NCBI RefSeq assembly: GCF_002368075.1
Contig: NZ_AP018314.1
Location: 33,004 to 97,003 of the forward strand
Length of the DNA stretch: 64,000 bases
Direction: 5' to 3'
Source of the DNA: Sphaerospermopsis kisseleviana NIES-73
GTDB taxonomy: Bacteria > Cyanobacteriota > Cyanobacteriia > Cyanobacteriales > Nostocaceae
Part shown: in pieces, positions 56,317 through 64,000 of the stretch
How the letters are laid out: each line of letters opens with the position of its first letter
Position numbering within the stretch: position 1 is the first letter of the stretch
The notes under the pieces: model-generated
Told to the model about the DNA's origin: nothing
What the model saw: the letters and a program-made list of their open reading frames with translations, nothing else
Database searches by the model: none
Program-made: the position numbers and the translations under genes

Positions 56317-57300
56317 ATGGCAAAGATTATATTAAATTTGTTGGATAATGGTTTAGATTATATCTATGTAGCAGTAAGACCCATATTTATTAAACACGAC
56401 AGTTCTCAACATTCATGGAAATACTCTGTTTTACATCTGTATTCAGGAATTGAGTTATTACTAAAAGAAAAACTTAAACAAGAGCATTGGAGTTTAATAT
56501 TCCAAGATATAAGTAGTGCGGACTCCAAAAAATTTGAAAATGGTGAATTTATTAGTGTCTATCATGATGAACTGGTTAAAAGACTACGAGGTATTTCAAA
56601 AGTCACTATCAACGACGAGCCAATTAAAAAGCTTAGAGATTTGAGAAATAGATTTGAGCATTTTGAAGTAAATATAAGTTTAAGTGAATGTGAAGAAATT
56701 GTGGTTGCAGCATTAGATGAAATTATAAAGTTCTGGGAAAATAACTTAAAAAGTATTAGCACAGTTGAACAACAGAAAACTTTTGAAACTATAAAATCAA
56801 TTGTAACAGGATTTGAAACCTATAGACAATACAGATTAAGACAATTCCAACAAGCAATTGATGGGATTAATGAGAATAAAAATGGATTGATAGTCTCGTG
56901 TCCTGATTGTGGATCATTAAGTTTTGCCGTATTCAAAAATGTAGAGAAAGAGTGCAAATGTTTCGTTTGTGATACAAAATACAGAAAAGAAGATTACCTA
57001 AAAAGTATACGAGAATACGAGGAACGTAGAGATAAAAAATCGTTTGTTCCGTATGAAAAATATGATATAAATTGCCCATCTTGTAAAAAAGAAACAAGAG
57101 TAAGATATAGAATTTCAGATGATATAACTTTCTATTGTTGCCTAAGCTGCCTTCATGTAGAAAAAATATCACAAGAGGAGCAAACAAAATTAGAGATGAA
57201 AGAGTGGGTAAAAAATTTAGAGAAAACACATACAACAGAAGAAATTATAAAAATTTTGGAAGAAAAAGTGAAAGAACTGGATAATACTATTCCTTCTTAG
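56317..57300 (+). CDS. HEPN-like domain plus zinc-ribbon protein
   Basis: 327 residues from ATG at 56317. The N-terminal helical half has LHLYSGIELLLKEKLKQEHW and KKLRDLRNRFEHFEV, where R110-x4-H115 fits the HEPN ribonuclease motif. The C-terminal half has two cysteine clusters: CPDCGSLSF...ECKCFVCDTKY and CPSCKKETRV...FYCCLSCLH, each like a zinc ribbon. HEPN proteins often act as toxins or in phage defence; the ribbons could bind RNA or protein. A TTG frame at 56200 overlapping the smc stop would add 39 residues of poor quality. It stands first in the insert between smc and the PRC-barrel gene. Role inferred only. Confidence 0.65.
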   Translation: MAKIILNLLDNGLDYIYVAVRPIFIKHDSSQHSWKYSVLHLYSGIELLLKEKLKQEHWSLIFQDISSADSKKFENGEFISVYHDELVKRLRGISKVTINDEPIKKLRDLRNRFEHFEVNISLSECEEIVVAALDEIIKFWENNLKSISTVEQQKTFETIKSIVTGFETYRQYRLRQFQQAIDGINENKNGLIVSCPDCGSLSFAVFKNVEKECKCFVCDTKYRKEDYLKSIREYEERRDKKSFVPYEKYDINCPSCKKETRVRYRISDDITFYCCLSCLHVEKISQEEQTKLEMKEWVKNLEKTHTTEEIIKILEEKVKELDNTIPS

Positions 57301-57368
57301 TGTGATCGTTTATAATATACTGAATAGACAACATATATTAGAAAACCATTCAAGTATGGGAGCTATCT

Positions 57369-57434
57369 ATGTTGTTACAAGAACTTAAAGAGCAGATATT
57401 TAAACTACCATCAAGCGATCGCCTAACGCCTTAA
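57369..57434 (+). pseudogene. Truncated antitoxin-like N-terminus
   Basis: MLLQELKEQIFKLPSSDRLT and P, then stop. Small cyanobacterial antitoxin-like proteins begin MLLQELKEQxxKLPxSDRLA and continue LVxxIIxSL; here the frame ends at a junction with the convergent nuclease gene. A HIP1 octamer (GCGATCGC) sits on the break. Tentative. Confidence 0.35.
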
Positions 57435-58064
57435 ATCGCCAATATAAGTCCCAATTTGTTTAAGTCCCTGCAAAACTTGTATACGTTCTGATGTATTTTC
57501 AAGTAACCGATAAGTATGCGATCGCGTATATTGAGGGGCATCTTGGCTGCGATCGCATTTCAAAAACAATACTTCTCTGCCATTTGTCACCATTCCATAA
57601 CAACTTGACTGCAAATTAGGAGCGCTCAACAAGTAGGTGAGTGCTTGAGGAATTCCTGCGGTAACGTCTAGCCTTGCAGGTTTTGATTCGATTACCAAAA
57701 TCCAAAAACTATCTTGGATTACCAAAATATCAATTCTGCCTTGAACCACCATAGCATTAGCTTCGTCAGCAACTTCGATATTGGTGCTTACTTCTGCTTT
57801 TACCAAAAAAGGAGATTGATAGAAACCAGCCAAATCTAGCAATGGCGATACCACGACAAGCTTAACAATTTCTTCGAGTGGTGCTTCCTCTTGACTGAGA
57901 TAGGTATAGTTACGAGTGAGGCGATCTAGTCCTTGTAGTTCCGCTTCGGTTAGAGTCGGCGCATTATTTAACCATTCATCAAAAAAGCGATCACTAGAAT
58001 TGAGTCTCAAGCCGAAGGTTTGACGGAGATTGCTAAGGGTAAGGCTACTAGCATTTGTAATCAC
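57423..58064 (-). CDS. PD-(D/E)XK nuclease-like protein (HSDR_N-type)
   Basis: 213 residues. IVKLVVVSPLLDLAGFYQSP is typical of the N-terminal nuclease part of type I restriction subunits, and VQGRIDILVIQDSFWILVIE followed by SKPARLDVT has the D...ExK catalytic pattern (GRIDIL...VIESK). Stand-alone proteins of this type are abundant in cyanobacteria and usually annotated as restriction subunits; no helicase or methylase partner is nearby, so the role is uncertain. It lies in the insert between smc and the PRC-barrel gene. Confidence 0.75.
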   Translation of the reverse strand: MITNASSLTLSNLRQTFGLRLNSSDRFFDEWLNNAPTLTEAELQGLDRLTRNYTYLSQEEAPLEEIVKLVVVSPLLDLAGFYQSPFLVKAEVSTNIEVADEANAMVVQGRIDILVIQDSFWILVIESKPARLDVTAGIPQALTYLLSAPNLQSSCYGMVTNGREVLFLKCDRSQDAPQYTRSHTYRLLENTSERIQVLQGLKQIGTYIGDLRR

Positions 58065-58493
58065 AGTTAAATCCTTGTAGCAATTACATGAATTTTAGAA
58101 GTTTAGGAATTTTATCTAGGTTCTAATACTTAATATACGATACATACGAAGAAAAGAGCGATCGCGTTCGCAAAGCGTCTCGGAGGGAACTATCGCTCTG
58201 CGGGAATCGCCAATCTATAATTATTAAGTGATCGCTGTATAAGAAATCATTAGAGTAAATAATATTGTGATATTTTGGTGTTGAGTTGGGGTGATCGCTT
58301 GCCGCAGGGTGTTATACGGAAAAATTCTGTATAATACTAATAACGACAGGTAATATCAGTAACAAACAAATTGAACAGCTTTTTCTACAAAATATTACTC
58401 AAATAATCGAATTGTTTTTGAGCTATGATTTTTTAGAAATGACCAGAGATATTTTGATTATTCATTAGTGCGAGTTCACCATTTATGGAAATA
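58065..58493. other. Gene-free 430 bp between two nuclease genes
   Basis: 58150-58200 is a dispersed repeat with GCGATCGCGTTCGCAAAGCG. About 58350-58470 has an open stretch reading NKQIEQLFLQNITQIIELFL, SYDFLEMTRDILIIH without a start codon, perhaps a gene remnant; not recognised. The rest shows nothing. Confidence 0.45.
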
Positions 58494-59252
58494 CTACAAA
58501 TTAACTCCTTTTTCTGCTAATAACTGTCTTAATCTAGCTAATTCTGCTTCCGCTAAATCTGCACGCTGCTTTTCCTGTTCTGCACGTTGCTTTTCTTGTT
58601 CCACAGGTGTAGGCAACCAGTTATTATCTCGATCATACCAACGTAGCCACGATCTAGTTAATCCTTGATATTCTCCATGCCATAATCCTAAACCCAATTC
58701 TGCTTCTTCTAACCATACCCCTAGTCCATTTATTGACAAAGGCTGATAACGACTCATTACCAACCCAAAACAATTAAACTCATCTGTATAACGGTTATAA
58801 ACAAAATAATAGGGGATTCTCAGGATTTGTTCATAAACTGACCATTTATTAGGCGGTTGATTAACTTCCCTTAAACTTCTACCTAAATCTTCCGCTTCCG
58901 TACCTGGTGAGATCAATTCTATAGCCACAAAAGGATTTACTCCCTCCTGCCAAGTAACGTAACTTAATCTGAGTTCTGTTTGTTGATAAAATCGAGACAC
59001 CCCCAACACCGCAAACCAATCAGGGCGTTTATACCATTGGGGATGGAGAGGATCATAATATAAGTTTAAATCACTGCCTGTAAATATATTATCTTCAGTA
59101 TAGGTAGGTGGGCGAAACGTAAGGCGTAATAATTCAGGTTGTAATAAGTGAAATTCATCCGGCAATCCCCGTTCCTCCTGATTTTCACTAGGTAAATCAT
59201 ACATTGTAGGCAATGCTTCTTGAGGAGATAATGGTGGATCTATTTGATACAT
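58494..59252 (-). CDS. Uma2-family (DUF820) PD-(D/E)XK protein
   Basis: 252 residues. The Uma2/DUF820 core shows RPDWFAVLGVSRFY (catalytic Asp after P), NPFVAIELISPGTEAEDLG (IELISP with the Glu) and WSVYEQILRIPYYFVYNR (Tyr-rich end). A C-terminal heptad coiled coil EQEKQRAEQEKQRADLAEAE follows, as in many cyanobacterial members. These are predicted nucleases present in dozens of copies per Nostocales genome; biological role not settled. Confidence 0.88.
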   Translation of the reverse strand: MYQIDPPLSPQEALPTMYDLPSENQEERGLPDEFHLLQPELLRLTFRPPTYTEDNIFTGSDLNLYYDPLHPQWYKRPDWFAVLGVSRFYQQTELRLSYVTWQEGVNPFVAIELISPGTEAEDLGRSLREVNQPPNKWSVYEQILRIPYYFVYNRYTDEFNCFGLVMSRYQPLSINGLGVWLEEAELGLGLWHGEYQGLTRSWLRWYDRDNNWLPTPVEQEKQRAEQEKQRADLAEAELARLRQLLAEKGVNL

Positions 59253-59604
59253 GATTGATTAGCTCCCTGCGTTAGCGTCGCCGATTGAGGATAAGGTTCG
59301 CAATTTGAGCATTTAAACTTATTATAACCACCTAGCTGAACATAGACGTGACTACAGGAGGATACTGTTGCTCTGGGTATGACTGTCTGAAAAAATCTCA
59401 TTTGATGAAGCAATAAGCTGTTACACAGCTAAATTGTATAATCCTAATATTCTGAACTTTTGTGGAACAGGCATCTTGCCTGTTCCACTTATACAAATTA
59501 AATGCACAACAGCTTACCTATGCCAATTTTCCAAATATAGGTCTGAAACCCAATAAAATCGTGACGATATCAATAGGGTTTCAGCGTTTTGGCTAAGGTA
59601 AGGT
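59253..59604. other. Gene-free spacer before the smc fragment
   Basis: 59253-59330 is leader DNA of the Uma2 gene with a CGTTAGCGTCGCCGATTGAG repeat. 59462-59488 is a perfect palindrome described separately. No gene seen. Confidence 0.5.
59462..59488. repeat. Perfect 12-bp palindrome GTGGAACAGGCA/TGCCTGTTCCAC
   Basis: Loop TCT; followed by TTATACAAATTAAA as in the copies at 24906 and 61535, but with different stem bases, so both arms have changed together. Confidence 0.85.
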
Positions 59605-59778
59605 ATTGATGAAGTAGATATATTTTTGGATGGGGCAAACGTGGAAAGATTAGCTAGAATGATTAAACAACAAGCCCAACAGGCATAGTTTATTGTTGTC
59701 AGTTTGCGTCCTCCGATGATAAAATCAGCCGAACGTACAATTGAACGTACAATTGGCGTAACTCAACCTCAAGGTGAT
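59605..59778 (+). pseudogene. Broken duplicate of the smc 3' end
   Basis: The frame reads [26 protein letters not shown], stop, FIVVSLRPPMIKSAERTIE, RTIGVTQPQGD. This parallels the end of the SMC protein in this window ([20 protein letters not shown]...[20 protein letters not shown]). CAG has become TAG, and a 12-bp stretch (CGTACAATTGAA) is duplicated. It lies about 3.4 kb after the intact smc end, just before the PRC-barrel gene. Confidence 0.85.
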
Positions 59779-59818
59779 AAGCAAAAGGCAAAAGGCAAGA
59801 GTAGAATAATATTCTGAC

Positions 59819-59860
59819 CAATTACCCATGACCAATTACCCATGACCAGTCACCAATTAC
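59819..59860. repeat. STRR CCAATTA/CCCATGA
   Basis: About six heptamer units between the smc fragment and the PRC-barrel gene. Confidence 0.8.
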
Positions 59861-59945
59861 CTTGATTTTCTGTTAAAAATAGTTTATATACAAACCGGAT
59901 TACAGATTGCCTACGGCACGCTAAGATAACAGGACGACCTATAGA

Positions 59946-60941
59946 ATGACCTCCGAACAAATAATTAGACGTTCCGATATATTAAACACCCAAGTAATTA
60001 CCCGCGATAATGGCAAAAGGCTCGGTATCGTGAGTCAACTTTGGGTAGACATTGATCAAAGAGAGGTTGTGGCGCTTGGGTTGCGAGACAGCCTGATCTC
60101 TATCTCTGGACTGCCTCGCCAAATGTATCTTAGCAGTATCAACCAAATCGGTGATGTGATTTTGGTTGATAACGAAGATGTGATCGAAGATGTTGATGTG
60201 GAAGCTCTCAGTAACTTGATGAACTGGGAAGTGATCACGGAAACAGGGGAAGTATTAGGCAGAGTTAGAGGCTTTAAATTCAATGGCGAAAGTGGTAAAA
60301 TTTACTCTATCGTCATCGCCTCCTTGGGAGTACCCCAAATACCTGACCAGTTTTTGAGTACCTATGAAATATCCATAGATGAAGTTGTCAGCACTGGACC
60401 GAGTAGACTAATTGTATTTGAAGGTGCAGAAGAACGGGTAAACCAGTTAACAGTCGGTGTTTTAGAACGGTTGGGTATTGGTAGAGCGCCTTGGGAAAGA
60501 GATGCAGAAGAAGAATATGGTTATTCTGCACCCCGCGCAGTTTCTCCAGCAAACCAGTTACCTAGCGGAGTACCATTAGAACCACCCCGGCCAAAAGTTC
60601 GCACTCCTGAACCTGTAGCACGGGAAGAGGAAGAATGGACGGAAGATTATATAGAAGAAGAACGTCCACAACGTCGGGTAATGGAAGCCCGCGCTTACGA
60701 ATCCATACGCTACGAAGAGGAAGAAGAAGATAACTGGAGTGAAGCAACGAGTAGCGATAGATATCAAGCACCAGCACCTAAAAAACCAGCACCTCAACCC
60801 TACAGCAAAACCTACGCTGATGAATATGATGATTATGATGATGTAGAAGGTGATGCTTGGGATGATGCACCCAAACCTGTGAATATTCCTAAAAAGGTGA
60901 AGGAAAGACAGGTGGAATACGAAGAAGAAGGCGGATATTAA
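59946..60941 (+). CDS. PRC-barrel domain protein
   Basis: 331 residues. Two PRC-barrel domains cover about 5-80 (RRSDILNTQVITRDNGKRLG, VSQLWVDIDQREVVALGLRD) and 88-165 (WEVITETGEVLGRVRGFKFN). The rest is acidic, disordered and repetitive (EDYIEEERPQRR, DDYDDVEGDAWDDAPK). PRC barrels occur in photosynthetic reaction-centre H subunits and RimM; the cyanobacterial double-PRC protein has no settled role. It probably followed smc directly before an insertion. Confidence 0.9.
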   Translation: MTSEQIIRRSDILNTQVITRDNGKRLGIVSQLWVDIDQREVVALGLRDSLISISGLPRQMYLSSINQIGDVILVDNEDVIEDVDVEALSNLMNWEVITETGEVLGRVRGFKFNGESGKIYSIVIASLGVPQIPDQFLSTYEISIDEVVSTGPSRLIVFEGAEERVNQLTVGVLERLGIGRAPWERDAEEEYGYSAPRAVSPANQLPSGVPLEPPRPKVRTPEPVAREEEEWTEDYIEEERPQRRVMEARAYESIRYEEEEEDNWSEATSSDRYQAPAPKKPAPQPYSKTYADEYDDYDDVEGDAWDDAPKPVNIPKKVKERQVEYEEEGGY

Positions 60942-60956
60942 GTTTTGTAAATCTAG

Positions 60957-60985
60957 ATCCCCGATTTAGTCAATAAGTCGGGGAT
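60957..60985 (+). terminator. Terminator after the PRC-barrel gene
   Basis: ATCCCCGA (60957-60964) pairs perfectly with TCGGGGAT (60978-60985), followed by TTGTTT. Confidence 0.8.
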
Positions 60986-61046
60986 TTGTTTCAGTGTCAA
61001 CCCAACCGCGAAACCGGACGGGCTAGAAGCCCATCCCACAATATTA

Positions 61047-61412
61047 TTACTTGTTATCTTTGTTCTGATCACCCTTGTTCTCTTCCTGATGATCTTCCTT
61101 GTTTTGAGATTTGAGAACTTGTACAAAGTCAGCTACAGCGTGGATAACCGTTGATATACATTCACCCAGATATTTCAATTCTTGTGGGTCAGATTTCCAT
61201 ACCTTGATTACCCCTCCTATTGCTACTATTACTATAGCTGTAGCAAAACCCCAGGCTACTGGACTATGAGGATGCTCAGACACAACTTTGTAAATGTCTC
61301 CTGGTTGCTGGGTTGCTACTTCAATAATGTGATCAGATTTGGTTTCTAAGGGAGTAGAAAATGGTAAGTTATTTACAACTAAATGGTTTTCTTGATTATT
61401 GAGTAAGGACAT
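61047..61412 (-). CDS. Small single-pass membrane protein, unknown
   Basis: 121 residues: a polar start, one hydrophobic segment SPVAWGFATAIVIVAIGGVI near residues 50-69, a middle helix (ECISTVIHAVADFVQVLKSQ) and a charged tail KEDHQEENKGDQNKDNK. No family recognised. It is divergent from the NACHT gene with a 270-bp shared upstream region containing a palindromic repeat. A membrane partner of the NACHT protein is possible but unproven. Confidence 0.6.
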   Translation of the reverse strand: MSLLNNQENHLVVNNLPFSTPLETKSDHIIEVATQQPGDIYKVVSEHPHSPVAWGFATAIVIVAIGGVIKVWKSDPQELKYLGECISTVIHAVADFVQVLKSQNKEDHQEENKGDQNKDNK

Positions 61413-61534
61413 TTAGGAACTCCTGTGATTTGTTTTTGTTGTTCCCAAACTATCAAGTGCTTTCGGTGCAATTAAGCACAGTTGAGTTCAGTTAACTAAA
61501 TGACATCTAATTTACATATCTAGTTACCTCAAAC

Positions 61535-61575
61535 TCTTGTGGGGTGGGCATCTTGCCCGCCCTATTTATAAAAAT
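61535..61575. repeat. Palindromic repeat GTGGGGTGGGCATCTTGCCC, copy 2
   Basis: Nearly identical to 24906-24946, in the space between the divergent membrane-protein and NACHT genes. Confidence 0.82.
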
Positions 61576-61682
61576 TAAATTTTCAACTACACCTTAAATG
61601 ACCTTAAATGATCTGTCAATCAAGATGTTATTTAAAGCTATAATCAACTCAATATATTAATCACAGATATTAATTTTTAAAT

Positions 61683-64000
61683 ATGAGTCCAAAACGCAAC
61701 CGTGATACTGTTCGAGTCAATGAGGAGGGGAAAAAGCAGCTTATACAGGCTAAGGCTAGTAAAACAAACCATGAAGGTAAACTTTGGACATACCCAGATA
61801 TTGCTACAGCATCTAATGTTTCAGAAGCCACGGTAAAACGGTTTTTTGCTAGAAAGGATGTTGATAGACCATACGCTGAAGCCATAGCTAAAGCTTTAAA
61901 CTTAAACCTAGATGATTTAATTGACACCACACCCCCGGAAGATACTCCCCCAGTTCCACCAGAAAAAAAACGAGACAGTTCCATAAACTGGCCAGATATC
62001 TGCCGTGGAATGTTGCCAAAGCAAGCAACCAGCAATCAACTGTTGCACCAAGATGAAGACACGAAAAAAAAACGAGAACAGATTTATGTACCCTTAGCAT
62101 TGGTGCAGCGTAAGCAAGTAGAAAAACGAGATAAAGGTGACTTTGCACCAGACGCAGGAACACAGTTATATGAACCAAACTATGAACAAGAACAAAAATT
62201 TGAACATGGGGCTTTTTTAAGTCAAATTTTAGAAAAGGGAGAAGGTAAAACCAAAGGAAGACAAGTAGCATTAATAGGTGAACCAGGTGCTGGGAAAACC
62301 ACGCTGCTACAAACTATTGCTGATTGGATTTTAGATCAAAATTTAGGTTTACCAATTTGGATTTCTTTGGCAGATTTGGGACGAAATGGTAATGAAATAA
62401 ATTTACAACAATATATTTGTGAAATTTGGTTAAAACAGGCTGTTTCAGCTACAGAATTGACTCCTGAAACACAAGCAGATTTCCAGCAGCAAATGGCACA
62501 GGGACGGGTGTGGTTGCTGTTGGATGGTGCTGATGAAATGTCTGTGGGGACTCAGTTTCACCAACCTTTAGAAACTATCGCCCAGCAGTTAAAAGGATCG
62601 ATACAGCAGACAACGCGGGTGGTGTTAACTTGTCGGTTGAATGTGTGGCAAGCTGATGTTAATGCACTAGCGGATTTTGAAACCTATCGCTTACTTGATT
62701 TTGATTATCCCTCACAAGTGCATCAGTTTATTAATAATTGGTTTGGCAATAAAGAAGAAAGTGAAAAAGGCGAAAGGTTAAAAAAAGAATTAGGTAAAAC
62801 AGAAAAAGCACGGTTGCAAGATTTGATTCAAAATCCTTTGCGGTTGACGCTGTTATGTAGTATTTGGCAACGGGAAGAAGGAAATTTACCAGAAACCAAA
62901 GCGGGACTATATCAACAGTTTGTCAATTATATTTATAACTGGAAAATCAATCAATTTCCTACTAAAAAACAACAACAACGAGAATTAAATACAAGTTTAG
63001 GTAAATTAGCACTGCGGGATATAGACGCAGGTGGTTCGCGGTTTCGCTTGCGTGAGGATTTTATTATTAAAGAATTGGGAGATCCTGATGAGGAAAATTC
63101 CCTGTTTTATCTGGCTTTAAAACTGGGTTGGTTAAATCATGTGGGTATAGCCGCAGAATCACCAACTCAAAAGGTTTATGCTTTTTATCATGCTACCTTT
63201 GAGGAATATTTTGCAGCTTTAGCTGTTGATAATTGGACATATTTTTTCCATCATAATGCTGAAAATTTCAGTCAAGGTACATATCGGATTTTTCAACCCC
63301 AGTGGAAGGAAGTAATTTTATTGTGGTTGGGAAGAGATGATGTAAATGAGGAACAAAAAGAAGCATTTATTCAAGCTTTATGCAGTTTTCAGGATGGATG
63401 TGGTGAATTTTATCAATATCGTGCTTTCTTATTAGCTGCTGCGGGAATTGATCAATTTAAAGAATGTCAGTTATCAGATCAAATTGTAGAAAAACTTATT
63501 CGCTATGGCTTTGGTTATTTTGACAAAGATCAACAAAATTGGGTAAGATTCACTGACACATTAGCAACCGCAGCTACAAAAGTTATCCCAGAAACAAATC
63601 ATCAACAAGCTATCCAGGCTTTGGTTGATTTAATCGGCAATTCTGATGATGAAGATACCAAGAGAAGGGCGGCTGATAGCTTAGGAGAAATAGGAAATGG
63701 CAATAAAGATGCTATCCAGGCTTTGGTTGATTTAATCCGCAATTCTGATGATAAATATACCAAGATAACGGCGGCTGTTAGCTTAGGAAAAATAGATAAT
63801 GGCAATGAATATGCTATCCAGGCTTTGGTTGATTTAATCCGCATTTCTGATGATGAATATACCAAGATAAGGGCGGCTGAAAGCTTAGGAAAAATAGGAA
63901 ATGGCAATGAATATGCTATCCAGGCTTTGGTTGATTTAATCCGCAATTCTGATGATGAATATACCAAGAGAAGGGCGGCTAAAAGCTTAGGAGAAATAGA
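61683..64000 (+). CDS. HTH-NACHT NTPase with HEAT repeats, C-terminus beyond window
   Basis: 772 residues visible from ATG at 61683. Residues about 35-82 form a helix-turn-helix (YPDIATASNVSEATVKRFFA, AIAKALNLNLDDLI). The NACHT NTPase domain follows, with Walker A GEPGAGKTT at 199-207, Walker B LLLDGADEM at 278-286 and a sensor-like TRVVLTCRLNVW. From residue 643 HEAT-like repeats of 34 residues begin (AIQALVDLIRNSDDEYTKRR). This is the layout of bacterial NLR-like defence proteins, with a DNA-binding-type N-terminus in place of a known effector. The start has an A-rich leader and no strong ribosome site. The frame is open throughout. Defence role is inference. Confidence 0.85.
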   Translation, partial: MSPKRNRDTVRVNEEGKKQLIQAKASKTNHEGKLWTYPDIATASNVSEATVKRFFARKDVDRPYAEAIAKALNLNLDDLIDTTPPEDTPPVPPEKKRDSSINWPDICRGMLPKQATSNQLLHQDEDTKKKREQIYVPLALVQRKQVEKRDKGDFAPDAGTQLYEPNYEQEQKFEHGAFLSQILEKGEGKTKGRQVALIGEPGAGKTTLLQTIADWILDQNLGLPIWISLADLGRNGNEINLQQYICEIWLKQAVSATELTPETQADFQQQMAQGRVWLLLDGADEMSVGTQFHQPLETIAQQLKGSIQQTTRVVLTCRLNVWQADVNALADFETYRLLDFDYPSQVHQFINNWFGNKEESEKGERLKKELGKTEKARLQDLIQNPLRLTLLCSIWQREEGNLPETKAGLYQQFVNYIYNWKINQFPTKKQQQRELNTSLGKLALRDIDAGGSRFRLREDFIIKELGDPDEENSLFYLALKLGWLNHVGIAAESPTQKVYAFYHATFEEYFAALAVDNWTYFFHHNAENFSQGTYRIFQPQWKEVILLWLGRDDVNEEQKEAFIQALCSFQDGCGEFYQYRAFLLAAAGIDQFKECQLSDQIVEKLIRYGFGYFDKDQQNWVRFTDTLATAATKVIPETNHQQAIQALVDLIGNSDDEDTKRRAADSLGEIGNGNKDAIQALVDLIRNSDDKYTKITAAVSLGKIDNGNEYAIQALVDLIRISDDEYTKIRAAESLGKIGNGNEYAIQALVDLIRNSDDEYTKRRAAKSLGEI
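63609..64000 (+). repeat. 102-bp tandem HEAT-coding repeats
   Basis: Units start at 63609, 63711, 63813 and 63915, exactly 102 bp apart, each opening GCTATCCAGGCTTTGGTTGA. Copies differ by only a few bases, so the array has expanded or been homogenised recently; it continues beyond the window. Confidence 0.95.

Noticed and set aside
63602..63967. 121-residue minus-strand repeat protein
   Set aside because: Antisense shadow of the 102-bp HEAT repeats; the plus frame is continuous with the NACHT gene.

Overview
The window looks like chromosomal DNA of a filamentous, probably heterocyst-forming cyanobacterium (Nostocales). The signs are photosystem II genes psbK and psbM, the clock-output regulator RpaA, a CphA2-type cyanophycin synthetase, a DUF1823 protein, many GCGATCGC (HIP1) octamers, low G+C, and more than twenty arrays of 7-bp short tandem repeats (STRRs), which are typical of heterocystous cyanobacteria. 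The genus cannot be fixed from the sequence; an Anabaena/Dolichospermum/Aphanizomenon-like genome is my guess.

Region by region. (1) 1-11.2 kb is part of an extracellular/thylakoid contractile injection system (CIS) locus: a partial AAA+ ATPase and a DUF4255 protein on the minus strand, then on the plus strand a Ser/Thr kinase, a second DUF4255 protein, sheath, two tail-tube paralogues, two paralogous baseplate-chaperone-like proteins split by a MITE, a tiny DUF6760 protein, and an FHA protein whose C-terminus looks like a degenerate methylglyoxal synthase. The kinase and FHA protein resemble the threonine-phosphorylation switch of type VI secretion. (2) 11.3-14.8 kb holds a chrA remnant next to a transposase relic, a methyltransferase, a GPH-family symporter and a phosphoribosyltransferase. 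(3) 14.8-21.1 kb is a defence operon: AIPR protein, type III Mod, type III Res. (4) 21.2-29 kb has an AEC transporter ending in a tandem duplication, a VanY-like carboxypeptidase, DUF29, an SLH/WG protein, a GHL10/WG protein and PBP2. (5) 29.1-37.3 kb has an IS200/IS605-like remnant, potA-potD-potB without a visible potC, cobS, tgt, psbK, a 2Fe-2S ferredoxin, an unexplained structured-looking stretch and psbM. (6) 37.4-52.3 kb is mostly housekeeping: Usp, M3 oligopeptidase, a broken dienelactone hydrolase, acylphosphatase, DUF1823, DAHP synthase, CphA2, PPTase, an esterase, RpaA, a PPC-domain protein, ComF and GNAT. (7) 52.6-60.9 kb has smc and a PRC-barrel gene separated by about 3.5 kb of accessory DNA (HEPN/zinc-ribbon protein, two PD-(D/E)XK nucleases), with a second, broken copy of the smc 3' end at the far side of that insert. 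(8) 61.0-64.0 kb has a small membrane protein divergent from a large HTH-NACHT-HEAT protein that runs off the window and carries near-identical 102-bp repeats.

The strongest candidates for something new are the kinase-FHA module inside the CIS locus, with its MGS-like fusion; the solo IS200/IS605-type RNA-like ends lacking a transposase; the iteron-like TTGAC arrays either side of the usp gene; and the HTH-NACHT protein with a recently expanded HEAT array. All functional statements rest on reading motifs by eye; no database search was run.
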